In this document: piece after piece, positions 1 to 6,789 of the stretch
Layout of the letters: the number at the start of each line of letters is the position of its first letter
Position numbering within the stretch: the first letter of the stretch is position 1
Source: JAHHTP01 sp964587555
Lineage (GTDB): Bacteria; Bacillota; Clostridia; Oscillospirales; Ruminococcaceae
Reading direction: 5' to 3'
DNA: 12,020 nucleotides
Assembly: GCA_964587555.1 (NCBI GenBank)
Contig: CAZPLR010000049.1
Location: forward strand, 1 to 12,020
Made by a program: the position numbers and the translations under genes
The notes under the pieces: model-generated
Database searches by the model: none
What the model saw: only the letters and a program-made list of their open reading frames with translations
Told to the model about the DNA's origin: nothing

Positions 1-14
1 AAGGAGAAATAGCA

Positions 15-1058
15 ATGCCGCAGCTTTCCCACAATGATAAGCGAAGCAAACGTGCTGATGGGGAACGGAAAATCCTGCTCATCTCGCTGCTGATCGCGCT
101 TATCATCCTATTGGGCGGGATTATGACCATGCTTTTCCTGCGGGAGAAGATTGAACCGGATCAGCTTTCCAGCTCACAGCGACAGCAAAGCGTTATCGCC
201 GCGTCCGCCGATACCTCCAGCGCCACCGGCAGCAGCGCGGGCTATGACGAGGATGACGAAGTTGCATCTGTACCGGATCGTCAGCCGGCTGAAAGCTCCG
301 TACCGGCGTTAAACGAGGCGGAGTCCTCTGAGCTTCAGTCATCGTCCGAGGCACAATCGATCAGCGGAAAACAGAATAAGACCGAAAAGCTTGTGCCGGA
401 ATCCGACGCAGCCGATCCATCCTATCTTGACGACGCGGTCTTTATCGGCGATTCTATTTCAGTCAGCCTTTCGCTTTACAAGGCGCTTCCGGCGAAGAAC
501 GTTGTCGCCACGCAGAATGTCAGCCTTTACCAGATTACAGCGGGAAAAAAGGTTTTTGCCACTGCAAAGGGCAAAGTAACCTTAAAAGAGGCGCTTTCGA
601 AAAAGGACCCGAAAAAAATTTATATCATGCTTGGCGCAAACGGTATGGACACCTGGTCGAATAAAAAACAGATTGCCTACTACAAAAAGCTGCTCAATCA
701 ACTGCAAAAGTGGTATCCGGACGCGATCATCTATGTGCAGAGCATGTCGCCTGTCACCGCCAAGAAGAATAAAACCGAGAAATATCTCAACAATGATAAC
801 ATCGACGATTTTAACGAGCGTCTATTAAAGCTGGTCGAGGAGCGGGACGATCATGTCTATTTCCTCAACTCCGCCGAAAGCCTGAAAACCAAATACGGCA
901 ACCTGAAGGCTAAATACGACGGTGGAGATGGACTGCACTTCTCTCCTGCCGCAGCAAGGCAGATCGTTGCCTACGCACTCACCCATACCGTTTCAGACAG
1001 TGTAACCGCAGGCGCAGAGGCAAAGCCTGAACTTGCCAGCACGCAAGCGGAAAATTAA
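15..1058 (+). CDS. Membrane-anchored SGNH/GDSL-family hydrolase
   Basis: The 347-residue protein has a basic N-terminus, one membrane segment at about residues 21-42 and a Ser/Glu/Ala-rich linker to about residue 130. An SGNH-hydrolase domain follows and should lie outside the cell. Visible blocks are FIGDS (143-147, nucleophile Ser147), LGANGMD (206-212, Asn209 as oxyanion residue) and GDGLH (304-308, Asp305 and His308 completing the triad). Family members remove or transfer acyl esters on lipids, glycans or wall polymers; the substrate here cannot be read from sequence. The start is supported by AAGGAG at bases 2-6, eight bases before ATG. It runs 12 nt ahead of a DUF4358 lipoprotein, a pair that in Clostridia often accompanies an MBOAT O-acyltransferase. 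Such a gene could lie just left of the window (inference). The SGNH call is firm; the specific role is open. Confidence 0.88.
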   Translation: MPQLSHNDKRSKRADGERKILLISLLIALIILLGGIMTMLFLREKIEPDQLSSSQRQQSVIAASADTSSATGSSAGYDEDDEVASVPDRQPAESSVPALNEAESSELQSSSEAQSISGKQNKTEKLVPESDAADPSYLDDAVFIGDSISVSLSLYKALPAKNVVATQNVSLYQITAGKKVFATAKGKVTLKEALSKKDPKKIYIMLGANGMDTWSNKKQIAYYKKLLNQLQKWYPDAIIYVQSMSPVTAKKNKTEKYLNNDNIDDFNERLLKLVEERDDHVYFLNSAESLKTKYGNLKAKYDGGDGLHFSPAAARQIVAYALTHTVSDSVTAGAEAKPELASTQAEN

Positions 1059-1070
1059 AGGAAGGATATT

Positions 1071-1598
1071 ATGAAAAAGCTGATTGCATTGATTTTAATC
1101 TCCGCATTAAGCGCCCTTTTGTTTACCGGCTGCACCGGTAAGGACAGCTCCTCCGAATCCTCCTCATCCGAAAGCTCACAGCAGCAAAGCGGCGATACGG
1201 ACACAAAAACCGAGCCGAAGGTTGCCGAGATCATGGATGCAGTTTCCAAAGTCGTTACAATCCCGCAAGGCGTTGTAATCGACGACGCCGACATCATCCT
1301 GATGGATTACGACCTCGACCTCGACAAAATTGAAGAAATGGCGTTTTTAAAAGCGGGCAGCGGCGCAAATGCCGATGAGATCATGATATTAAAGCTGAAG
1401 GACACCGCCGATGCCTCCGCTGTCACCGAGGCGTTTACGCTGCGATTAAGCGTTCTGACCGATCTTTTCCAAGACTACACGCCGGCGGATATGCCAAAGA
1501 TCGAGAACGCGCAGAGCGCTGTAAACGGCAAATATCACATCCTTGCCGTCTGCGAAAACCCGGACGACGCAATCGACGCATTCCAAGCCTGCTTTTAA
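1071..1598 (+). CDS. DUF4358 domain lipoprotein
   Basis: The 175-residue protein begins with a lipoprotein signal peptide: MKK, a hydrophobic stretch at residues 4-18, then the lipobox LFTGC with lipidated Cys21. A short Ser/Glu/Gln-rich tether follows at about 25-50. The remaining about 120 residues resemble DUF4358, with an acidic IMDYDLDLDKIEE region, an EIMILKLKD strand, an R-containing helix followed by Y-T-P, and a YHILAVCENPDDA strand near the end. The function of DUF4358 is unknown. The ribosome site AAGGAAGG lies 5-6 nt before ATG, and the gene starts 12 nt after the SGNH hydrolase stop, so the two are cotranscribed. A strong terminator follows 19 nt after the stop. Presumably this lipoprotein works with the hydrolase at the membrane surface (inference). 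Confidence 0.85.
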   Translation: MKKLIALILISALSALLFTGCTGKDSSSESSSSESSQQQSGDTDTKTEPKVAEIMDAVSKVVTIPQGVVIDDADIILMDYDLDLDKIEEMAFLKAGSGANADEIMILKLKDTADASAVTEAFTLRLSVLTDLFQDYTPADMPKIENAQSAVNGKYHILAVCENPDDAIDAFQACF

Positions 1599-1617
1599 GC
1601 ACCGAAGCTAATCATAC

Positions 1618-1660
1618 AAATAGCTGCCGCAGGGAATTCCCTGCGGCAGCTATTTTATCT
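1618..1660 (+). terminator. Strong intrinsic terminator between convergent genes
   Basis: A perfect 17-bp stem has arms 1618-1634 and 1639-1655 around an AATT loop, and is followed on the + strand by the T-rich run TATTTTATCTTTTT. It ends the SGNH-DUF4358 unit. The AAAT/ATTT ends of the stem give it some T-richness on the minus strand too, so it may also stop the convergent aminopeptidase transcript, whose stop codon lies at 1671. Confidence 0.92.
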
Positions 1661-1670
1661 TTTTCCGGAA

Positions 1671-2903
1671 TCAAAACGCCCAATCGCCATTTTCAAAAAT
1701 CAGCGTCTGCGCGCCGTTTTCTTCGATACCGACGATCTTTAAATCGGAAGTGCCGATCATGAAGTCGATATGCAGCAGCGCGACGTTTAGGTGGTTTTCT
1801 TTGAGCTGCTCCTCGGTCATATCATTTCCGCCGACAATACAGGAGCGATACGCCTCTCCCATCGCCAGATGGCAGGCGGCGTTTTCATCAAACAGCGTGT
1901 TGTAGAACAGAATACCGCTCTGGGAGATCGGAGAATGGTACGGCACAAGCGCCACCTCTCCTAAATATCTTGCGCGCTCATCGCTTTCGAAAATCGAGCG
2001 GAGATTTTCCTCGCCAACCTCGGCGGAGCAGTCCACAATTCTGCCGTTTTCAAAGGTCAAGCTGAATTTATCGATCTTGCTGCCGTTATAAATCAGCGGC
2101 AAGGCGGATTTTACAACGCCGTTAACTGCCTCGCAGTCCGGAGCGCTGAATACCTCTTCGGTCGGCATGTTCGGCACAAAAATCGTTCCGTTTTTACAGG
2201 TATCGAGCGCGCCCGCCCAGATGTGATTCTTTGGCATGCCAACATACAGATCGGTGCCAAGGCTGTTGGTATAGTGCAGCTTGACAAACTGCTTTTCGTT
2301 TAAGAACGCGGAGCGGTCGGTCAAATTCTTCATGTGCTGGTGCCATTTCTCAACCGGATCGCCCTCGCCGACACGCGTTGTTGTGAAGATCGCATCCCAA
2401 AGCTGGTTAACTGCCTCTTCCTCAGACGCATCCGCAAAAACCTGCTTCGCCCATGCCTTAGTCGGTACCGAAACAACGCACCACACGTTTTCGCCCGACA
2501 TGATGCAGTCGCTATACTCCTTCATCGCAAGCGCGCCGGCGCGCTCGGCGGCGGAAAGCTTCTTTGTATCCACATCCACCATCAGGTTTGGGTCCTCCGC
2601 ATAAACGCTTAAAAACGCCGCGCCGCGTTTTTGATAGTACATCGCCAGATCGACAGTCGGCTGCGGGATGTTTGTCAGCGTTTCAATCGAAGCATACATA
2701 TACCGCTTTTTGGAGATGATCTCGTCGTTCCAGCGAACAACGACCTCTCCCGCGCCTGCTAAATATGCTTCTTCCGTCACACGGCGGACAAAGTCCGCCG
2801 ACTCTATCGGTGCGTTAATCACAAGGAGCTGATCCTTCTGAATGTTGACGCCGATCTGCACGACGATGCGCGCATATTGATTCAGCTTTTCTTCAAATGT
2901 CAT
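1671..2903 (-). CDS. M29-family metallo-aminopeptidase (AmpS/PepS type)
   Basis: The 410-residue length is typical of M29 aminopeptidases, cytoplasmic dimetal enzymes that remove N-terminal residues from peptides. The metal and catalytic residues of the family are visible in order: Glu250 in PTEEVFSAP, Glu316 in LGEVALVPY, His345 in the NAACHLAMG block, Tyr352 in GEAY, and His378 and Asp380 in LHIDFMIG. The N-terminal half shows the family opening EKLNQYARIVVQIGVNI. The start is supported by AGAAAGGAAT upstream of ATG. If the 100-N gap upstream is an unmerged contig overlap, the gene starts only 27 nt after the stop of the sialidase-like gene and is the last member of the nanA-like operon. 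There its link to sialic acid use is unclear, and it may be a general peptide-turnover enzyme. The gene stops 15 nt before the terminator stem. Confidence 0.95.
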   Translation of the reverse strand: MTFEEKLNQYARIVVQIGVNIQKDQLLVINAPIESADFVRRVTEEAYLAGAGEVVVRWNDEIISKKRYMYASIETLTNIPQPTVDLAMYYQKRGAAFLSVYAEDPNLMVDVDTKKLSAAERAGALAMKEYSDCIMSGENVWCVVSVPTKAWAKQVFADASEEEAVNQLWDAIFTTTRVGEGDPVEKWHQHMKNLTDRSAFLNEKQFVKLHYTNSLGTDLYVGMPKNHIWAGALDTCKNGTIFVPNMPTEEVFSAPDCEAVNGVVKSALPLIYNGSKIDKFSLTFENGRIVDCSAEVGEENLRSIFESDERARYLGEVALVPYHSPISQSGILFYNTLFDENAACHLAMGEAYRSCIVGGNDMTEEQLKENHLNVALLHIDFMIGTSDLKIVGIEENGAQTLIFENGDWAF

Positions 2904-2916
2904 AAATGTATTCCTT

Positions 2917-3046
2917 TCTATACGGGAGGCTNNNNNNNNNNNNNNNNNNNNNNNNNNNNNNNNNNNNNNNNNNNNNNNNNNNNNNNNNNNNNNNNNNNNN
3001 NNNNNNNNNNNNNNNNNNNNNNNNNNNNNNNTCTATACGGGAGGCT
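2917..3046. repeat. 15-bp identical ends flanking an assembly gap
   Basis: The bases TCTATACGGGAGGCT occur at 2917-2931, touching the left edge of the N run, and again at 3032-3046, touching its right edge. Each copy ends exactly at the Ns, which is what two contig ends sharing an unmerged overlap look like. It is most likely not a biological repeat. Confidence 0.85.
2932..3031. other. 100-N scaffold gap
   Basis: This is a run of exactly 100 Ns, the conventional length for a gap of unknown size. No sequence can be read here. Joining the flanking 15-base repeats leaves a sensible operon junction: the stop TAA of the sialidase-like gene, 27 nt with an AAAGGA ribosome site, then the ATG of the aminopeptidase. 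The true gap is therefore probably zero. Confidence 0.97.
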
Positions 3047-4278
3047 TACGCAAACTCCTTTAAATGCAGACGAACCTCCAAAATATACGGCATATTTTTG
3101 CCGCTTTCCCATGCTTTCCAGTGTCCGTAGGTGATCGCCGCCAGCGTATCGTCCGGCAGGACGACAAGCCCCGGATAGCCGCAGTCGCCGACCCACGTTG
3201 TCGGGAAATTGTGTTTTAAACGGAATTTATACTGCCCTTCCCTCTGGTACCGCAGATCGTCGTCTGTCCCAACCCAAAGCACCCAATCGCCCGGCGTCTT
3301 CGTCTGTAATCCCATGTCCCGATAGGTGATCGCAATCCTGCCGTCGTGCAGTCTGCGGCAGGTGTGGCGGTCGCCGGTCAGGCAGTCTGGCAGCTCCACC
3401 GGTTTTGTAAAGGTTTCTCCTTCGTCATCGCTAAACATGATAAAGGAATGCAGTTTCCTCGCGTTCTCCCGCATCAAAACCGCTATCGTCCCATCGTCCA
3501 GCCGGATCATCCCCGGCTCGCATAAATGTGCGACCGGATGTCTGGCAACGGTCTGCGGCTGACTCCAGCTAAGCCCGCCGTCTTTGCTGATGACCTTATT
3601 GACGTGAAAACATTCGCCGCGATCATATTTGCCGAAGCTGGTTTCGTAAAGCAGCGTCCCATTTTCCTCCGGCAGCGAAAGTTCCCCGCTTTGATAGGTT
3701 ATTTCCCGTTTACCAAAGCTGCCGTCTGGATTTTTCCGTTGCAGATAGCGCACAAATTTCTTGTTTTCGCCGTCCGTATAGCGATAAAAGGTGTACTTTT
3801 CGGAAAAATCCCCGCCGTACAATGCGTTGATATCGTCGTGGAACATTGCCATGTACTTTCCCGGTTGATCCAATGCAATACAGTCCGCCATTGCGACGAT
3901 GCCGCCATAGTCCCCAATCGGCTTAAGGTCGCTCCAACTTAGCCCGTCGTCCTCCGATACCGCCATCCGGATCGGATACAAGCCGGAAAACAAAATCAGA
4001 TGCTTCTCCCCGTTTTTACCGTAGGTACGGTAGATGGTCGGCACCTCCATCGAGGTTTCAAAAGAGTCCGGCAGCGGGATGCGCTCACTCCAGCTTAGCC
4101 CGCCGTCGCGGCTGATCTTTTCAATGATTCCGCCCCGTCCATGCCCCTTCGGATACACGGCGACGATTGTCTTTTGATCCTCCAGCAGCACGCAGGTTAC
4201 ATGACCTAAATACTGCCCATCCTCCCGGTCAACCACGATTTGGCGAAAAGCGTCCTTGTCTAAATCAAACGCTCTCAT
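3046..4278 (-). CDS. Sialidase-fold (BNR/Asp-box) protein, apparently cytoplasmic
   Basis: The 410-residue protein carries four Asp-box motifs (S-x-D-x-G-x-x-W/F) at residues 56-63, 108-115, 231-238 and 283-290, the hallmark of the six-bladed sialidase propeller. Candidate active-site residues are Glu254 in CEPGMIRL, Arg270 in LMREN and Arg320 in ITYRDMG, but I cannot align them firmly with the GH33 arginine triad. There is no signal peptide or membrane segment, so the protein probably acts inside the cell. That is unlike most bacterial sialidases, and it would act on imported sialosides or related sugars. An in-frame ATG at 4344 would overlap the upstream gene by 56 nt; I chose the ATG at 4278 (MRAFDLDKD), 10 nt after the nanA-like stop with GGAG/GAGAG upstream. 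The lyase neighbour supports a sialic-acid-type role. An unrelated glycosidase or non-catalytic Asp-box protein remains possible. Confidence 0.82.
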   Translation of the reverse strand: MRAFDLDKDAFRQIVVDREDGQYLGHVTCVLLEDQKTIVAVYPKGHGRGGIIEKISRDGGLSWSERIPLPDSFETSMEVPTIYRTYGKNGEKHLILFSGLYPIRMAVSEDDGLSWSDLKPIGDYGGIVAMADCIALDQPGKYMAMFHDDINALYGGDFSEKYTFYRYTDGENKKFVRYLQRKNPDGSFGKREITYQSGELSLPEENGTLLYETSFGKYDRGECFHVNKVISKDGGLSWSQPQTVARHPVAHLCEPGMIRLDDGTIAVLMRENARKLHSFIMFSDDEGETFTKPVELPDCLTGDRHTCRRLHDGRIAITYRDMGLQTKTPGDWVLWVGTDDDLRYQREGQYKFRLKHNFPTTWVGDCGYPGLVVLPDDTLAAITYGHWKAWESGKNMPYILEVRLHLKEFA

Positions 4279-4288
4279 ATACGCTCTC

Positions 4289-5227
4289 TCACTCCGAAAG
4301 CGCGTCAAACAGCGCAATGCCGGAGAGATCCTTCTCCTTTGCAAGCTGCCGCAATGCGTTCACGCATTCGTTTATCGTCTCATCGGAATTCGGATAGAAC
4401 GGCCTGCGGTTTCCGCCAACCTGACAGCCCATCCGATTCAGCATATTTTTCAGCGCCGGCATATAGTTGTGCGCAAGCAGGATTTCCAGCGCGTCGTTTG
4501 CAAGCGCGGCAGTTTCCATCGCCTTGTCAAGCGCGCCAGCCTTTACCTCCGACAAAAGGCGGATATAAAGCTCCGGAAGCAGGTTATAGGTGCTGCCGAT
4601 AAAGCCGTCGGCTCCCATGACAGCGCCTGCCAAAAACACCTCGTCACAGCCGGAGTATACCGTGAAGCTATCGCCCAGATGCCGCTTGATGCGTTGGATC
4701 GGGAAAGTGTCTGCGCTGGTAAGCTTGATTCCCTTGATGTTCTCCTCAGCCGCAAGCCGCTCCACATCCGCAATAGACATATTTACGCCGGTATTGGCGA
4801 TACTGTAGATAACCAAAGGAAGATCGGTCGACCGCGCAATCTCGGTATAATGCCTCACAATTTGCTCAAACCCGAATTTATAGTAAAACGGCGGTACGGC
4901 GCTGATCGCATCCGCTCCGGCGCGCTGCGCGTGCTTTGCAAGCTGGATACTCTCCTTGGTCGAGATACTGCCGACATGGACGATCACGCCGATCCGGTGG
5001 TTCACCTGCTCGACGACCGCTTCCACTACCTTCATGCGCTGGGCGCTATTCTGCAAAAAGCCTTCTCCGGTCGAACCGGTCAAATACAGCCCGCCAACGC
5101 CCTTGTTCACCAAGTACTCCGCAAAAGCTTTTACTGCCGGAATATCCGGCTCTTCGTTCTCATCAAACGGTGTGACCATCGCCGGAATCACACCGCCGAT
5201 CTCCCGCAGCGTAAAATGTTTCTCCAT
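4289..5227 (-). CDS. nanA: N-acetylneuraminate lyase-like aldolase (DHDPS/NAL family)
   Basis: The 312-residue TIM-barrel class I aldolase has Schiff-base Lys168 in GIKLTSADT and Tyr141 in LVIYSIANTG. It carries GSTGEGF at residues 51-57; GSTGE is the lyase-type version, whereas dihydrodipicolinate synthases usually read GTTGE. The stretch GFIGSTYNLLP also matches NanA. The likely reaction is cleavage of N-acetylneuraminate to N-acetylmannosamine and pyruvate in the cytoplasm. Other 2-keto-3-deoxy-sugar lyases of the family are less likely alternatives. I chose the ATG at 5227 (MEKHFTLRE) because AAGGGG lies 10 nt before it. An upstream in-frame ATG at 5275 falls inside the promoter -10 box and cannot be translated from that promoter. 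It is first in an operon with the sialidase-like and aminopeptidase genes. No transporter, NanE or NanK is visible here. Confidence 0.87.
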   Translation of the reverse strand: MEKHFTLREIGGVIPAMVTPFDENEEPDIPAVKAFAEYLVNKGVGGLYLTGSTGEGFLQNSAQRMKVVEAVVEQVNHRIGVIVHVGSISTKESIQLAKHAQRAGADAISAVPPFYYKFGFEQIVRHYTEIARSTDLPLVIYSIANTGVNMSIADVERLAAEENIKGIKLTSADTFPIQRIKRHLGDSFTVYSGCDEVFLAGAVMGADGFIGSTYNLLPELYIRLLSEVKAGALDKAMETAALANDALEILLAHNYMPALKNMLNRMGCQVGGNRRPFYPNSDETINECVNALRQLAKEKDLSGIALFDALSE

Positions 5228-5273
5228 TTCTATCCCGCCCCTTCTCTTTTTTGACGATAGGTCACCGGGTTTC

Positions 5274-5302
5274 ATTATAACACAGTTCTATAGAAAATGC
5301 AA
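5274..5302 (-). promoter_or_regulatory. Sigma-A-type promoter of the nanA-like operon
   Basis: On the minus strand, TTGCAT (5302-5297) and TATAAT (5279-5274) are 17 bp apart, and TG one base before the -10 makes it an extended -10 (TGTTATAAT). Transcription should start near 5267, leaving about a 40-nt leader. The -35 box touches the T-run of the rsgI terminator, so the two units are packed end to end. Confidence 0.72.
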
Positions 5303-5346
5303 ATAAAAAATCTGCTTAAACGCAAGGGAGGCGCGTTTAAGCAGAT
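5301..5346 (-). terminator. Intrinsic terminator of sigI-rsgI
   Basis: A perfect 14-bp stem has arms 5333-5346 and 5310-5323 around a 9-nt loop. On the minus strand it is followed by a T-rich run (TTTTTATTT, 5309-5301). It lies about 40 nt after the rsgI stop and ends just where the next promoter begins. Confidence 0.9.
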
Positions 5347-5385
5347 CACTCATTCAATTGTTAAAAAGATACGTCATTTACATCA

Positions 5386-6729
5386 CTATTCCGAAGCCGT
5401 ATCGTCCATGGAAGACGTTGTTTCCTCTGTGGAAGAAATTTCATCGGAAGAAACGCTCTCTTCGCTGGAGGTCACATCGCTGTTATCCGGTACCTCCGGC
5501 GCGGATGTGGTCGTGTCCGCACTGTTTTCGCGGTCGATATCCGGACCTCTGTCCTGCGTTTCATCCGTGCTGACGCCCGGATTGACAATCGGAATTTCGG
5601 AAGAATCCAATTCAGATGAACCGGATCCGGAGGACGTTCCCGGCGCATTCTCTCTGTCCGGTGCAGAAGTGGTGTCATCGGTGGAGGAAGCACCTGCTCC
5701 CGGATTGATTGGAGGAATTGTGCTAGGATCCATCGCAGAGGAACTCTGGGAATCAGAAGAATCCGCCTGACTTTCCGCACTGGCCTGCCCATTGCCGCTA
5801 GATACGGCGGATGGATTCGATGTGACCGTTTCAGCCGGCTGAGACGCCGCAGGATCGGCATTCTCCTTATCGACTGAAAGCGAAGCGGCAGCGCTAGCAT
5901 TGTTTGATTCGTTCTGGTTCGAACAGGAAATCATTGACGGAATATAGGTGACGTTTGCGTTGGTCTGACACAACTGGGTCAAACCGTTTTCTGAAAGGGT
6001 GGAAACAAGCTCCTTCACCGGTTTGTCTAACAGGCTCTGAACCTCTTCCATCGCGTCGGCGTCCTTTACCGGATCGATCGATACGACGTCCGCCTGCGCG
6101 ATTTCGTTGACAAGCACCAGCTTTCCCGGCGTAGTTCCAAGCTTTTCCGCCTGCTTTAAATCTGACATGGAGCTTTCGACAACAATAATATCAGCCACAA
6201 CTCCGAGCGATTGCGCCGTCTTCTCGGTAGCATGAACCACAGCGGTGAGTGCTTCCTTTGATTTCTCAGTGAACGAGCCGGTCGCTGAGATCAAAATATC
6301 GTTTTTCTCCGCTGAGGTCAAATAATTGTTTTCACCAAGAAGCTCGACCGTCTGTTGGATCACATTATCCGCCGGCTGGTTGATAAAACTCGTGTTCTCC
6401 AAAAGCGCTTTGGCCTCCTCGTTTAACGGGACGAAGTCAACGACCTCGTTGAACACATTCAGCTTATACTGTACCGACGGGTTTACGTCCAAGCTGATGT
6501 AGGAAACCGGCATTCTGTTTAACACAAAGCCCGCTCCTAAAAACAGAAAAACAAATACAGCCGCAACTGCTGCGATTCTGTGAACGTAAACGGTAAAGCG
6601 ATTTTTTTGCCCTCGTTTCGGGCAGTCAAGCGTCTGCCCTACTCGATAATTTCGGTTCGGAATGCGGGAGATTGTGCCATCGTCCGACAAAGCGGCGGCA
6701 TATCCATCCGCTATTTCCAATATAACCAT
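5386..6729 (-). CDS. rsgI: Anti-sigma-I factor RsgI-family membrane protein
   Basis: In this 447-residue single-pass membrane protein, residues 1-45 form the small cytoplasmic RsgI domain (MVILEIADGY, then IPNRNYRVGQ) that should hold SigI. One membrane segment lies at about 51-71. Residues 75-215 form the conserved outer domain (YISLDVNPS, VVDFVPLNEEAKALL). Residues from about 270 to 447 are low-complexity Ser/Thr/Asp/Glu/Pro sequence containing two imperfect repeats around INPG and VNPG, with no recognisable carbohydrate-binding module. RsgI proteins are known to self-cleave at an Asn-Pro bond as the first step of signalling; Asn83-Pro84 in DVNPS is the evident candidate. The gene follows sigI by 60 nt and is cotranscribed. 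Its ribosome site is oddly placed (see separate entry), and an in-frame TGA upstream rules out a much longer start. Confidence 0.9.
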   Translation of the reverse strand: MVILEIADGYAAALSDDGTISRIPNRNYRVGQTLDCPKRGQKNRFTVYVHRIAAVAAVFVFLFLGAGFVLNRMPVSYISLDVNPSVQYKLNVFNEVVDFVPLNEEAKALLENTSFINQPADNVIQQTVELLGENNYLTSAEKNDILISATGSFTEKSKEALTAVVHATEKTAQSLGVVADIIVVESSMSDLKQAEKLGTTPGKLVLVNEIAQADVVSIDPVKDADAMEEVQSLLDKPVKELVSTLSENGLTQLCQTNANVTYIPSMISCSNQNESNNASAAASLSVDKENADPAASQPAETVTSNPSAVSSGNGQASAESQADSSDSQSSSAMDPSTIPPINPGAGASSTDDTTSAPDRENAPGTSSGSGSSELDSSEIPIVNPGVSTDETQDRGPDIDRENSADTTTSAPEVPDNSDVTSSEESVSSDEISSTEETTSSMDDTASE

Positions 6730-6750
6730 TTTTGTGCCGATAGCAACTCA

Positions 6751-6757
6751 CTCCTTT
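6751..6757 (-). promoter_or_regulatory. Displaced ribosome site upstream of rsgI
   Basis: AAAGGAG on the minus strand ends 21 nt before the rsgI ATG at 6729, far beyond the usual 5-10 nt. No in-frame ATG, GTG or TTG lies between them; an in-frame TGA does. Either the ATG uses a weaker site or rsgI is translated poorly relative to sigI. Confidence 0.45.
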
Positions 6758-6789
6758 CCGCTTCATAAAATCAAACCACAGCGCGCAGC

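Noticed and set aside
4256..5254. Long open frame of 332 codons on the + strand
   Set aside because: It is antisense to the conserved nanA-like gene and has no ribosome site or recognisable domain; it is a shadow of GC-biased codon use.
5228..5275. Longer N-terminus of the nanA-like protein from ATG 5275
   Set aside because: That ATG lies within the -10 box, has no ribosome site, and the added residues match nothing in the family.
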